Made by a program: the position numbers and the translations under genes. The notes beneath the pieces were generated by a model. That model was not told where the DNA came from, ran no database searches, and saw nothing but the letters and a program-made list of their open reading frames with translations. A stretch of DNA of 21,466 nucleotides from positions 1 through 21,466 of IMG/VR virus record IMGVR_UViG_3300030117_005502, one strand, 5' to 3'. Below, in pieces: positions 5,199 to 12,302 of this stretch. The number at the start of each line of letters is the position of its first letter. The first letter of the stretch is position 1. This DNA comes from a virus.

Positions 5199-5339
5199 AT
5201 GAAACTAACTAATAAACATAAAAGAAAAATTAAAAGACAATTAGATTTAGAATTAGGTGTTAAACCTTATAAATCTAAAATACATAAAAATAAAAAGAAA
5301 TATAATCGTAAATCAAAACATAAAAATCATGAGCAATAA
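5199..5339 (+). CDS. Small, very basic protein (46 aa)
   Basis: Translation from the ATG at 5199 gives 46 residues, over a third Lys/Arg: it starts MKLTNKHKRKIKRQLDLELG and ends in repeated Lys/His/Asn (HKNKKKYNRKSKHKNHEQ). Only a short amphipathic middle is not basic. The composition suggests RNA or DNA binding, as in small ribosome-associated or nucleoid proteins; no family recognised. The stop overlaps the next gene's start by 11 nt, and the leader is A-rich, which supports it as real. It follows RNA B immediately. Confidence 0.6.
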   Translation: MKLTNKHKRKIKRQLDLELGVKPYKSKIHKNKKKYNRKSKHKNHEQ

Positions 5340-5514
5340 TAGAGGAAATGTATCATTAGCTAAAGAATTAGCTTTAAAAGATATTGCAAAATATATGAAA
5401 AAGAAATTAAAGAAACAAACAAATTGTTATTGGCTTGGTATTAATATTATTACTGCAAGTAAATTACGGGAATGTAGAGAAATAACTCAACTCAATAGAG
5501 AATTAGGGTTATAA
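5329..5514 (+). CDS. Small hypothetical protein (61 aa), upstream of the large RNA
   Basis: A 61-residue protein (MSNNRGNVSLAKELALKDIAK...) with a basic helical middle (YMKKKLKKQTN) and a C-terminal helix. The frame is open further upstream to 5257, but those codons lie inside the 46-residue gene and read as low-quality sequence. The ATG at 5329 is preferred because it overlaps the upstream stop by 11 nt, as elsewhere in this genome. The stop at 5514 abuts the large RNA. Confidence 0.55.
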   Translation: MSNNRGNVSLAKELALKDIAKYMKKKLKKQTNCYWLGINIITASKLRECREITQLNRELGL

Positions 5515-6266
5515 GTCGTCTGAGCGACTATAAATAGACTTTAGGCTCAGAGCGTGTTAGATTTATATCTAACGGTAGTAGGCTTGACTAGATAAGCACA
5601 GTAATGTGCCCAAAGATGAATATAGGAACGAAGAAACTATATTTGTTGCCAGCAATGGTCAATTCAAGCAAGCAGTATATCATACAGCACCAACGGGGTA
5701 GTCCCTGAGAGTAAGTATGTTTCCTTGTTATTAGGGAAATGAGCTAGTGATAGCAATAAGAAAAACTGTAGATTTAGTGTCGAGTTAACTCTCCAAGTTA
5801 ATTAGATGTATAAATCAGTATAAATGGTAGTCTTAGAGAATAAGATTATCATAAAATACGATGACGATGGAAAGTCATACGTGAGTAGTATAGTATTTTG
5901 TCTCTCAAAAGGAGATGAAGCTATTAAATAGCTACTACTTGCATGATAGCTTCACACATAATAATAACAAAGAGAAAATGCTATTTCGTTAAACATTGAA
6001 AGATGACTAATTCTGAGCACATATAAGTGAACTTAGATGCATTGATGCCTCAAGCTGATATGTATTTCAAAAGAAAGTCAGGTATGGGACGGCCATCCTA
6101 TCACCTCGTATGAGTATTTTGTGAGTAAATGTTAACGTTAAGAGTGATTAGCTATACTAATCGTCATTGCACATTACTATTGGAGACAATAGTGGATAAG
6201 TTGTAAACCCATTAATGGAATTAAGCAACGAAAGATGTGTCGTAATAACTGTAATCTCAGGTTATT
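5515..6266 (+). ncRNA. Large ornate structured RNA, about 750 nt
   Basis: No frame is open here, yet local helices cover most of the stretch: TCTGAGC/GCTCAGA (5519-5525 with 5545-5551); GTTAGAT-TTAT-ATCTAAC (5556-5573); GCACA-GTAA-TGTGC, a GNRA loop (5596-5609); AATATAG/CTATATT (5619-5643); an 8-bp stem (5720-5739); an 8-bp stem (5783-5803); a 12-bp stem with GAGAA loop (5824-5852); AAAATAC/GTATTTT around ATGAC/GTCAT (5853-5899); TGAAGCTAT/ATAGCTTCA (5916-5954); GGTATGGGA with a bulged partner (6081-6105); an 8-bp stem (6144-6164); a 9-bp stem with a GAGA loop (6174-6195); and AATAAC/GTTATT (6244-6266). Size and phage setting recall the GOLLD and ROOL classes of large RNAs, but I cannot confirm membership. 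Strand is inferred from the flanking genes and from G-U pairs. Confidence 0.75.
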
Positions 6267-6293
6267 TATTATTAACATTTAAGCATTAAAAGT

Positions 6294-6599
6294 ATGAAAA
6301 AAGATTCAGCAATATATCAATATGAAAAAGATAAAAAACAAACTAATAATAAAATGAAAAATAAAAAATCAAGTTATATTGGATCAGCTATTGGATTTAT
6401 AGGACTTTTATTAATTACATTAATATTATTATTTAGTTCTTGTAGCGGCACAGCGCATTTAACAATAGAGCAAGAACAAAAGTTAAATAAAATAGATTAT
6501 CAATTAAGTAAATTATGGGATACATATCAATATGAATCTGATAGTTTAATATTAGAATACGATAATATAATTAATAAACCTAAAAAACCTAAAAAATGA
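6294..6599 (+). CDS. Small membrane-anchored or lipoprotein-like protein
   Basis: A 101-residue protein. Residues 28-47 (YIGSAIGFIGLLLITLILLF) form a hydrophobic segment followed directly by SSCSG, a plausible lipobox (F-S-S-C) for signal peptidase II. The rest is a hydrophilic, helical tail ending in KPKKPKK. If it is a lipoprotein, the better start is the internal ATG at 6354, which gives a short MKNKKSS n-region; the start at 6294 has the usual leader but puts 27 polar residues before the membrane segment. Phage lipoproteins of this size often block superinfection or act in lysis (o-spanins). It starts 27 nt after the large RNA and overlaps the next gene (ATGA). Confidence 0.65.
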   Translation: MKKDSAIYQYEKDKKQTNNKMKNKKSSYIGSAIGFIGLLLITLILLFSSCSGTAHLTIEQEQKLNKIDYQLSKLWDTYQYESDSLILEYDNIINKPKKPKK

Positions 6600-6799
6600 A
6601 AGATTTTAAAGAATTAGAGCACATTGATAAAATATTACATTGTGCTCGTAAACAGGCAACAGAATTTTCAAGAATTGGAGAACCCAATTTTTGGACAGAT
6701 GAAGAATTTGAGTTCAAAAATGAGAATTATGAGATTATATTAAAAATATCACAAGCTCTTTATGAACATCTATACTTACCTTTTGCATCTAAAATTTAA
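6596..6799 (+). CDS. Hypothetical acidic protein
   Basis: A 67-residue, helical protein rich in Glu, Phe and Tyr (PNFWTDEEFEFKNENYEIILKI). No motif or membrane segment. It starts with an ATGA overlap on the lipoprotein-like gene, so the pair is co-translated and may act together. No function can be assigned. Confidence 0.6.
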   Translation: MKDFKELEHIDKILHCARKQATEFSRIGEPNFWTDEEFEFKNENYEIILKISQALYEHLYLPFASKI

Positions 6800-6834
6800 A
6801 GATGCGAAGGGTATTTTAATTATCAATTTAATAT

Positions 6835-6851
6835 TAACCAATTAAACATTA
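6835..6851 (+). repeat. Repeated leader element before the start codon
   Basis: The 17-mer TAACCAATTAAACATTA lies just before the ATG at 6857 and is repeated exactly at 18982-18998 before the ATG at 19003. A shorter relative, AACCAATTAAATT, precedes the ATG at 15066. In Bacteroidota, A-rich leaders without Shine-Dalgarno favour translation, so this may be a translation enhancer or a processing site. Confidence 0.5.
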
Positions 6852-6856
6852 TTAAC

Positions 6857-7453
6857 ATGGCAAATTATGCAAAAGGTTCCATGGATACCTTAAATCCTGG
6901 AGACACTCTACTTGTAGGTGCAAGAAAAGTAAATGGCGATAAAATTCAATTAGAATTTGCTGAGATTGTACAAACTTCTGACAGACCTGCAAGTTTATTA
7001 ACATTATTAAACAAATCTGATGAAAGATTTGCAACTAGAGCTCGTAGAGCTTGGATTACAGCTACTCCAAGTGATGCTTCTGAGATATTTTCAATAAATT
7101 TTGGAGATGATGGGGAGTGGTATATGAGTGAAAAAGGTGAAATAATGGATATTAATCTTCTTAATCCTGAAAATAATGGAATGAGAATGAAATTAAGAAT
7201 CTATGAAACAACTACTCCTAGCAAGTGGCAAGAGCAAAATCTTGAAACTTCTGCAAAGCGTAGAGGTAGAGATGGTGATTATATAACTCACAACGGTGAT
7301 TATATTTTCAGCAACACGGACATGATATTAACTAATGATGAAGTTAAACATGTTTTGCTAGAATCAGATAGTAATGCAATTAAAATTGAAGATGAAAAAG
7401 TTGAAGAAAAGAAGGAAGTTTTTGATAATGCAGAAGCTAATTTAGGATTCTAA
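6857..7453 (+). CDS. Hypothetical protein with an acidic SSB-like tail
   Basis: A 198-residue protein I do not recognise. The first 130 residues look mainly beta (TLLVGARKVNGDKIQLEFAE, WITATPSDASEIFSINF, MRMKLRIYETT), followed by a basic stretch (SAKRRGRDGDYI) and a very acidic end (IKIEDEKVEEKKEVFDNAEANLGF). A folded core plus an acidic tail ending in Gly-Phe resembles ssDNA-binding proteins, whose last residues recruit partners (compare the SSB at 15473, ending DLPF). No OB-fold motif is clear. It has the strong leader element and is followed by a terminator, suggesting high expression as the last gene of its transcript. Confidence 0.75.
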   Translation: MANYAKGSMDTLNPGDTLLVGARKVNGDKIQLEFAEIVQTSDRPASLLTLLNKSDERFATRARRAWITATPSDASEIFSINFGDDGEWYMSEKGEIMDINLLNPENNGMRMKLRIYETTTPSKWQEQNLETSAKRRGRDGDYITHNGDYIFSNTDMILTNDEVKHVLLESDSNAIKIEDEKVEEKKEVFDNAEANLGF

Positions 7454-7466
7454 TAATCAATTAAAT

Positions 7467-7504
7467 GTAGAGAGAGTGCTGTAATAGGCACTTTCTCTGC
7501 TTTT
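7467..7504 (+). terminator. Strong intrinsic terminator
   Basis: GTAGAGAGAGTGCT pairs with GGCACTTTCTCTGC across a GTAATA loop. The stem is 14 bp with a few G-U pairs, followed by TTTT. It begins 14 nt after the stop codon at 7453 and ends the accessory block. Confidence 0.8.
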
Positions 7505-7539
7505 ATAAATATAATAAGTATAAATATATACAATTTTAT

Positions 7540-7547
7540 TATATTTG
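7540..7547 (+). promoter_or_regulatory. Bacteroidota-type promoter for the replication block
   Basis: TATATTTG matches TAnnTTTG exactly and lies between a terminator and the first gene of the replication block (ATG at 7576). The expected start is near 7554. I see no TTTG at -33. This is the only full plus-strand match I found in an intergenic position. Confidence 0.65.
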
Positions 7548-7575
7548 TGTATTATTAAAAATAAATTTAAGTATT

Positions 7576-7815
7576 ATGACGGGAAGGAAAAACACAAAGA
7601 TTGTTTTTAGCGAAATTGTAGAAGAAGAAATAGAATTTCGTGGTGAAAAAATATTAAGAGAAAAAGTAGAAAAAAAATGGAAAATCCCAAAAACAATAAC
7701 TACCGATATAGGTTTTCAGTTAATGTTTGGATTTGATCCTCCTAGCTCTTATAATAATTCAAAAGGGAAAACAGAATTATTGGTATCAAAATTACCTGGG
7801 GGTTTCTTTGAATAG
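7576..7815 (+). CDS. Hypothetical protein, first gene of the replication block
   Basis: A 79-residue protein, strongly charged in the first half (KIVFSEIVEEEIEFRGEKILREKVEKKWKIPK) and ending in a Gly/Ser/Pro-rich part (GFDPPSSYNNSKGK, LPGGFFE). No recognised motif. It stands right after the promoter at 7540 and before the polymerase genes, which suggests an early replication-linked or host-takeover role; this is inference only. Confidence 0.65.
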   Translation: MTGRKNTKIVFSEIVEEEIEFRGEKILREKVEKKWKIPKTITTDIGFQLMFGFDPPSSYNNSKGKTELLVSKLPGGFFE

Positions 7816-7844
7816 AAATAAAATATTAATTTAAAAATTTAATT

Positions 7845-8090
7845 ATGGGACACATGAGTTGGATATATTCGATGATAATGGATGGCAGTTATCATCATTT
7901 TAAAAATTTATATAATGAAGCTATAGAATCTAAACAAAATAAATTTAAATGGGGTTCAGAAGATATAGATACAAATTATGCTAAATATGTAGTATTTTTT
8001 ATTGATAAACATCTCATGAAAGAATATGAAGAACATTTAGAAGCGCAAGCAGAGTTATATAGTGAATATGAAGCAAATAAACACAAATGA
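7845..8090 (+). CDS. Hypothetical protein upstream of the DNA polymerase
   Basis: An 81-residue protein, aromatic and helical (MGHMSWIYSMIMDGSYHHFKNLYNEAIES), with an acidic, coiled-coil-like C-terminus (MKEYEEHLEAQAELYSEYEANKHK). It overlaps the polymerase gene by 4 nt (ATGA), so the two are translationally coupled and may act together, for example as a polymerase accessory. I cannot assign a family. Confidence 0.65.
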   Translation: MGHMSWIYSMIMDGSYHHFKNLYNEAIESKQNKFKWGSEDIDTNYAKYVVFFIDKHLMKEYEEHLEAQAELYSEYEANKHK

Positions 8091-9985
8091 TTGTTTTAGT
8101 TAGTAATCATAAATATGCAATAACTTCACCATATTATCAAAAAGGAACAATTGATGATGTGGTAAGTTACTGTATAGATAAGGATGTGTTAGGCCTAGAC
8201 ACAGAAACTGAAGGATTTGATTTTACATGTAAAAAAATGATTATGCTTCAAATAGGCGATAAAGAAAAACAATTTGTAATAGATACTAGAAATGTAGAGA
8301 TAGAAAAACTTAGACCAATTCTTGAGTCTAAAAAAATTATAAAAATACTTCATAATGCCAAGTTTGATTACAAGTTTATAAAGAACACGAGTAAAATAGA
8401 GCTTGAGTGTGTCTATGACACTTTTCTTGCAGAAAGGGTTTTAAACTGCGGTAAGGATGGAGTGAGGTATGGACTCAAGGATGTATGTAAAAAATATTTA
8501 AATGTAGAACTAAATAAAGAAGTACGTAATCAATTTATAGGATTAAGTGGTGAACCATATAGAGATGACCAAATTATATATGGAGCTAAAGATGTAGAAT
8601 ATCTATTAGGTGTGAGAGATTCACAATTACCATTAATTAAAGAATATAAATTAGAGAAAGTAATAGAATTAGAAAACAAATCAACATTAGCTTTTGCTGA
8701 TATAGAGTATAACGGTTTAAATATAGATAAAGATGCCTGGGAAGTTATTGCTAAACATAGTGAAAAAGAAGCAATACAAATGGCAGAGAATTTAGATAAT
8801 ATGATTTTAAGTAATTATAAATTATCTGATTTTATATCTAAAACTATACAAACAAATTTATTTACACCTGTAGATGAATTAAGAAAAGTTGATGTTAAAT
8901 GGAGTAGTCCTACACAAGTATTAAAAGTATTTAAAAAGCTTATTCCAGAGCTAGAAAATGTTAACAGCAAAGAAATGTATAAATATAGGCGTCAATTTTC
9001 TATTATAGATAAATATGTTAGATATAAAGAAAAAATGAAATTAGCTACCTCTTATGGTAAAGATTTCTTCAAATTTGTATCTAGTGACGGTAAAGTTCAT
9101 ACTAGTTTCAATCAAATATTAGATACAGGTCGTGTTGCAAGCAGTAAACCCAATATGCAACAAATACCTGCAGATAATAGTTTTAGAAATTGCTTTGTTG
9201 CTCCCGAAGGATATTGTTTTGTATCTTCAGATTATAGTAGTCAAGAGTTGAATGTCATAGCTTTTGGTAGTAAGGATCCTGTATGGATTGATGCTCTGAA
9301 TAAGGGACAAGATTTACATAGCGTATGTGCTGAACTTGTATATGGAGCGCAATGGAATAATGCTGCTGAGGATGATTGCTACTTTCTCTCAAATAGAAGG
9401 AAGTGCAATTGTCCAAAGCATTCTACTTTACGTACTAATGTAAAGACAATTAACTTTGGCCTTGCCTACGGGATGGGCCCACATAAGTTATCAAATACAT
9501 TAGATATTAGTATAAAAGAAGCGCAAGAGTTAATAAATAAGTATTTTGAAGCTTTTCCTAAAATTGGAGGATTTTTAAATAAACTAGGTAACTATGGTAA
9601 GAAATATGGATATATTAAAACATTTCCACCATTTAGTAGAAAAAGATGGTTTTCAACATGGTATCCTAGAATATGGAATAATCCACAATCTAAAATGGAA
9701 TTAGGTTCAATAGAACGAGCAAGTAAAAATACACCTATTCAAGGTGCATCTGCAGATATGACTAAATTAGCATTATGTCTTATGAGAAATTATATTAAAA
9801 TGACAAATGTTCCTGTTAAGTTAGTTATGACTGTTCATGATCAGATAGATACAATATGTAAACTTGAATATGCTGAAGAGTGGGTGGACAAAATGACAGA
9901 GCTTATGGAATTAGCTGCCTTGCAAGTAGTAACTAACGGTCTGTTAAAAGCAGACACAAATATTAGTAAATCATGGGAAAAATAA
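8087..9985 (+). CDS. polA: Family A DNA polymerase with 3'-5' exonuclease
   Basis: The phage replicative polymerase, 632 residues, with a DEDDy-type proofreading domain and no 5'-3' nuclease. Exonuclease motifs: DTE (38-40), NAKFD with D94, and YGAKD with D169. Polymerase motif A is DYSSQEL (382-388, catalytic D382 and E387). Motif B is RTNVKTINFGLAYG with R449, K453, F457 and Y461; the Phe is the residue that disfavours dideoxynucleotides. Motif C is VHDQ (583-586) with catalytic D585, where most family members have HDE. Between motifs A and B is a Cys/His cluster, C431, C440, C442 and H445, that could bind zinc. It overlaps both neighbours, by 4 nt upstream and 13 nt into the DnaA-domain gene. 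Confidence 0.95.
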   Translation: MIVLVSNHKYAITSPYYQKGTIDDVVSYCIDKDVLGLDTETEGFDFTCKKMIMLQIGDKEKQFVIDTRNVEIEKLRPILESKKIIKILHNAKFDYKFIKNTSKIELECVYDTFLAERVLNCGKDGVRYGLKDVCKKYLNVELNKEVRNQFIGLSGEPYRDDQIIYGAKDVEYLLGVRDSQLPLIKEYKLEKVIELENKSTLAFADIEYNGLNIDKDAWEVIAKHSEKEAIQMAENLDNMILSNYKLSDFISKTIQTNLFTPVDELRKVDVKWSSPTQVLKVFKKLIPELENVNSKEMYKYRRQFSIIDKYVRYKEKMKLATSYGKDFFKFVSSDGKVHTSFNQILDTGRVASSKPNMQQIPADNSFRNCFVAPEGYCFVSSDYSSQELNVIAFGSKDPVWIDALNKGQDLHSVCAELVYGAQWNNAAEDDCYFLSNRRKCNCPKHSTLRTNVKTINFGLAYGMGPHKLSNTLDISIKEAQELINKYFEAFPKIGGFLNKLGNYGKKYGYIKTFPPFSRKRWFSTWYPRIWNNPQSKMELGSIERASKNTPIQGASADMTKLALCLMRNYIKMTNVPVKLVMTVHDQIDTICKLEYAEEWVDKMTELMELAALQVVTNGLLKADTNISKSWEK

Positions 9986-10443
9986 GTGCAAAAGACAGGT
10001 ATTCAGACGAAGAACAATTATCTGTTATAGGTAGATATAGAAAAATTTCTAAAGTATTAGATCTAGTTTCAGATGTCTGCGGAGTAGATAGAAAAAGTTT
10101 AAAGAGTCCTGTAAGATCTCGTAAAATTGTAGATGCTAGAAGAGTATATGCAGTTTTATGTAGAAATAATTTTGGATTACCTTTACAATTTATAGGTCAT
10201 TTTATTAAAAAGGATCATGCAACTATTTTATATTATGTAAGACAACATGAAGGTTTAATGCAAACTGATATGTTATATAAACATAATTATAGTGTAGCAG
10301 CATATGCTTTAGAAGAAAATGAAATAAGTTTAGAAGATGATGGAAGTTATATAGATGCTCTAATTGCAGAAAATAAAATGCTAAGAGAAGAAAACAAAAC
10401 TTTAGAATCTAAACTAGAAACTATACAAGAAGCTATAAAATAA
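9973..10443 (+). CDS. DnaA domain IV-like protein with a coiled-coil tail
   Basis: A 156-residue protein without the ATPase part of DnaA. Residues 45-95 follow the DnaA-box binding domain: RKIVDARRVYAVLCRNNFGLP, then LQFIGHFIKKDHATILYYVR, where IGxFxKKDHATI matches the DnaA signature (usually IGxxFGxRDHTTV). The C-terminus (LIAENKMLREENKTLESKLETI) is a clear coiled coil with heptad leucines, so it should be a dimer. It would bind specific DNA sites, as an origin-recognition protein or as a regulator of the adjacent polymerase. It overlaps polA by 13 nt and is followed by RNA C. Confidence 0.8.
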   Translation: MGKISAKDRYSDEEQLSVIGRYRKISKVLDLVSDVCGVDRKSLKSPVRSRKIVDARRVYAVLCRNNFGLPLQFIGHFIKKDHATILYYVRQHEGLMQTDMLYKHNYSVAAYALEENEISLEDDGSYIDALIAENKMLREENKTLESKLETIQEAIK

Positions 10444-10454
10444 GAAAACAAAAT

Positions 10455-10551
10455 GAAAGTAGCCTAATTAACATATTAACATATAGTTATTAATATAGAC
10501 TTATTAATAACATAAGGGATATATGTTGCATACCTGAATTAGGCTGCTTTC
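10455..10551 (+). ncRNA. Structured intergenic RNA C, long rod-like fold
   Basis: GAAAGTAGCCTAATT (10455-10469) pairs with 10537-10551 over 15 bp, with one G-U in place of A-U. Nested inside are AACATAT/ATATGTT (10479-10485 with 10521-10527) and a perfect 10-bp hairpin, GTTATTAATA with TATTAATAAC, around the loop TAGACT (10486-10511). Three stacked helices account for most of the 97 nt. It starts 11 nt after a stop and ends 23 nt before an ATG. No U-run follows, so it is not a simple terminator. Confidence 0.65.
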
Positions 10552-10574
10552 TAGTTATTAATAAAAATAGTAAA

Positions 10575-10787
10575 ATGAAATTCACAACAATTAAAACTGT
10601 TCTTAAACATCAAATTAAGAACAACAACCAAGTACTTTGGACTTGGACAAATAATCACTTTAATATGATTTGGAAAGTATATGATCCAAAGCTTAGAATA
10701 TATACTCCAATTCAACTTTTAGAAAAAATAGAAAAATATGAAAAAACTATTAAACAAAACCAAAAAACACAAAGAACTGATAAATAA
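10575..10787 (+). CDS. Hypothetical protein
   Basis: A 70-residue basic protein (MKFTTIKTVLKHQIKNNNQ) with a Trp-rich middle (VLWTWTNNHFNMIWKVYD) and a helical, Lys-rich end. No recognised motif. It follows RNA C by 23 nt and its last 50 nt overlap a 45-residue membrane protein gene in another frame. Confidence 0.55.
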   Translation: MKFTTIKTVLKHQIKNNNQVLWTWTNNHFNMIWKVYDPKLRIYTPIQLLEKIEKYEKTIKQNQKTQRTDK

Positions 10788-10875
10788 AGTATTAGGCGCA
10801 GTAGTTGCTTATCTTTTTTTAACGTTTATTGTGTTTACACTTATGTATAACATTATAAAATATGGATTATGGTAA
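10738..10875 (+). CDS. Small single-span membrane protein (45 aa)
   Basis: Translation from the ATG at 10738 gives 45 residues: a basic cytoplasmic start (MKKLLNKTKKHKELINK) followed by one membrane segment (VLGAVVAYLFLTFIVFTLMY) and a short end IIKYGLW. The positive-inside rule places the N-terminus in the cytoplasm. It overlaps the upstream gene by 50 nt and the winged-helix gene by 7 nt; it fills what would otherwise be an 81-nt gap. Small phage proteins of this kind include holin-like and host-inhibitor proteins, but it is too short to decide. Confidence 0.55.
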   Translation: MKKLLNKTKKHKELINKVLGAVVAYLFLTFIVFTLMYNIIKYGLW

Positions 10876-11132
10876 ACAATAAATCAATAGAATCATATAT
10901 ACAGCTTACAGAAGATAATATGTTAAGTAAAAGACAGTTGCAAGTATTAATATGCCTAAAAAATGAACTTGGTATGGCTACAAATCGTATGATTGCCAAA
11001 AAACTAGAGTGGGACATTAATAGAGTAACTGGTCGTATTACTGAGCTTAGAGATAAAGGATTTATAGAACATGCAGGCGATTATTATGATACAGAAACCG
11101 ATAGAACAGTAAATTTATGGAAGTGCAAATAA
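10869..11132 (+). CDS. Winged-helix DNA-binding protein
   Basis: An 87-residue protein. Residues 18-65 read as a MarR-like winged helix: LSKRQLQVLICLKNELG, MATNRMIAKKLEWDINRVTGRITELRDKGFIEHAG, where the recognition helix follows the turn after KKLEWD and RDKGFIE leads into the wing. Phage proteins with this layout act as transcription regulators or replisome organisers. It ends 16 nt inside the helicase gene. The domain call is good; target unknown. Confidence 0.75.
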   Translation: MVNNKSIESYIQLTEDNMLSKRQLQVLICLKNELGMATNRMIAKKLEWDINRVTGRITELRDKGFIEHAGDYYDTETDRTVNLWKCK

Positions 11133-12289
11133 ACAATTTAAACAAAATTAAAGATGAACAACAAAGAATGGCGCTCAATAATTGGGTCAAAAAAGGTCAA
11201 ATTGGTAGCATTATTGCTGGTACTGGCTTTGGCAAATCAAGATGCGGGTGCCTCGCTATTAGAAAAATGCTTAATAGTAATTCTAATGGTAGTGCTCTTA
11301 TATTAGTGCCAACACAAAACTTACAGACACAATTTAAAGAAGAGCTTATAAAATGGGGATGCGAAGATGTATTAGATAGAGTAGAAATATTATGCTATCA
11401 ATCTGCATATAAACTAAAAGATAATCATTATCATATAGTTGTATGCGATGAAATACATCTTGGTCTTTCTCCTGAATATAGAAAATTCTTTGAAAACAAC
11501 ACTTGGGATAAATTATTATGTATGACTGCTACTCCTCCAGAGGAATTAGAATATAAAGAATATTTATATAAATTAGCACCAATAGCTTACAAAATAACTT
11601 TAGATCAATGTGTAAAATTAGAATTAGTATCCCCTTATGAAGTAATATGTATACCTATAAAATTAAGTGAAGAAGAGAAAAAAGAGTATAAAAAAGCAAA
11701 CAATTTGTTTGTTTACACTAAATATAAATTAGGTCAGTTTGATGCTTTTGATCAAGCAAAATATATATTAAAGAATAAAACTTCTAGTTCTGAAGAGAAA
11801 CAACATGCCGTACAGTTTTATAGAGCTATTCGTCAACGTAAAGCAGTTGTAGATCATGCTATTGGAAAGATAGAAATGCTACAAAAAATAGTTATAAATA
11901 ATACAGGCGAAAAGATTCTAGTATTTGGAGGCTCTAATGAGTTTACAAATCAATTAGCTGAGGCAACATGTTGTGTTTCAACTATATATCATAGTGGTAA
12001 AACTAAAAAACAGAGAGAAAAAGCATTAGAAGATTTTAAATCAGGTGATAAACCTGTTTTATGTTCTACTAAAGCTCTTAATCAAGGTTTTGATGTTGCT
12101 GACGCCACAACAGCCGTGATATGTGGGCTTACTTCTAAAAGTTTGACTATGATCCAGCGTGTAGGTAGAATTATTAGATACCAAGAAAATAAAATTGGTA
12201 AAATAATTATACTATATGTTAAAGATAGTCAGGAGGAAAAATGGCTGAAAAATAGCGTTAAATCACTTAAAAATGTGATTTGGAAATAA
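11117..12289 (+). CDS. Superfamily 2 helicase
   Basis: A 390-residue ATP-driven DNA helicase or translocase with both RecA-like lobes. Walker A AGTGFGKS (34-41), motif Ia PTQNLQTQF, motif II DEIH (111-114), motif III TAT (137-139), and in lobe 2 STKALNQGFDV and motif VI QRVGRIIR (347-354). The compact layout resembles RAD25/UvsW-like or SNF2-like phage helicases, used in replication fork remodelling and recombination. crAss-like phages carry an SNF2-family enzyme in this module (established), but I cannot settle the subfamily by eye. It overlaps the winged-helix gene by 16 nt. Confidence 0.9.
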   Translation: MEVQINNLNKIKDEQQRMALNNWVKKGQIGSIIAGTGFGKSRCGCLAIRKMLNSNSNGSALILVPTQNLQTQFKEELIKWGCEDVLDRVEILCYQSAYKLKDNHYHIVVCDEIHLGLSPEYRKFFENNTWDKLLCMTATPPEELEYKEYLYKLAPIAYKITLDQCVKLELVSPYEVICIPIKLSEEEKKEYKKANNLFVYTKYKLGQFDAFDQAKYILKNKTSSSEEKQHAVQFYRAIRQRKAVVDHAIGKIEMLQKIVINNTGEKILVFGGSNEFTNQLAEATCCVSTIYHSGKTKKQREKALEDFKSGDKPVLCSTKALNQGFDVADATTAVICGLTSKSLTMIQRVGRIIRYQENKIGKIIILYVKDSQEEKWLKNSVKSLKNVIWK

Positions 12290-12302
12290 TTATTAATAAA
12301 AT

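Noticed and set aside
5257-5328. Upstream extension of the 61-residue gene
   Set aside because: These codons lie within the 46-residue basic gene in another frame; the ATG at 5329 fits the overlap pattern of the genome.
5638-5645. TATATTTG promoter match inside the large RNA
   Set aside because: Most of it forms one arm of a 7-bp RNA helix (5637-5643), and no gene or unit starts after it.
6852-7034. 60-residue minus-strand frame
   Set aside because: Antisense to the start of the well-supported gene at 6857.
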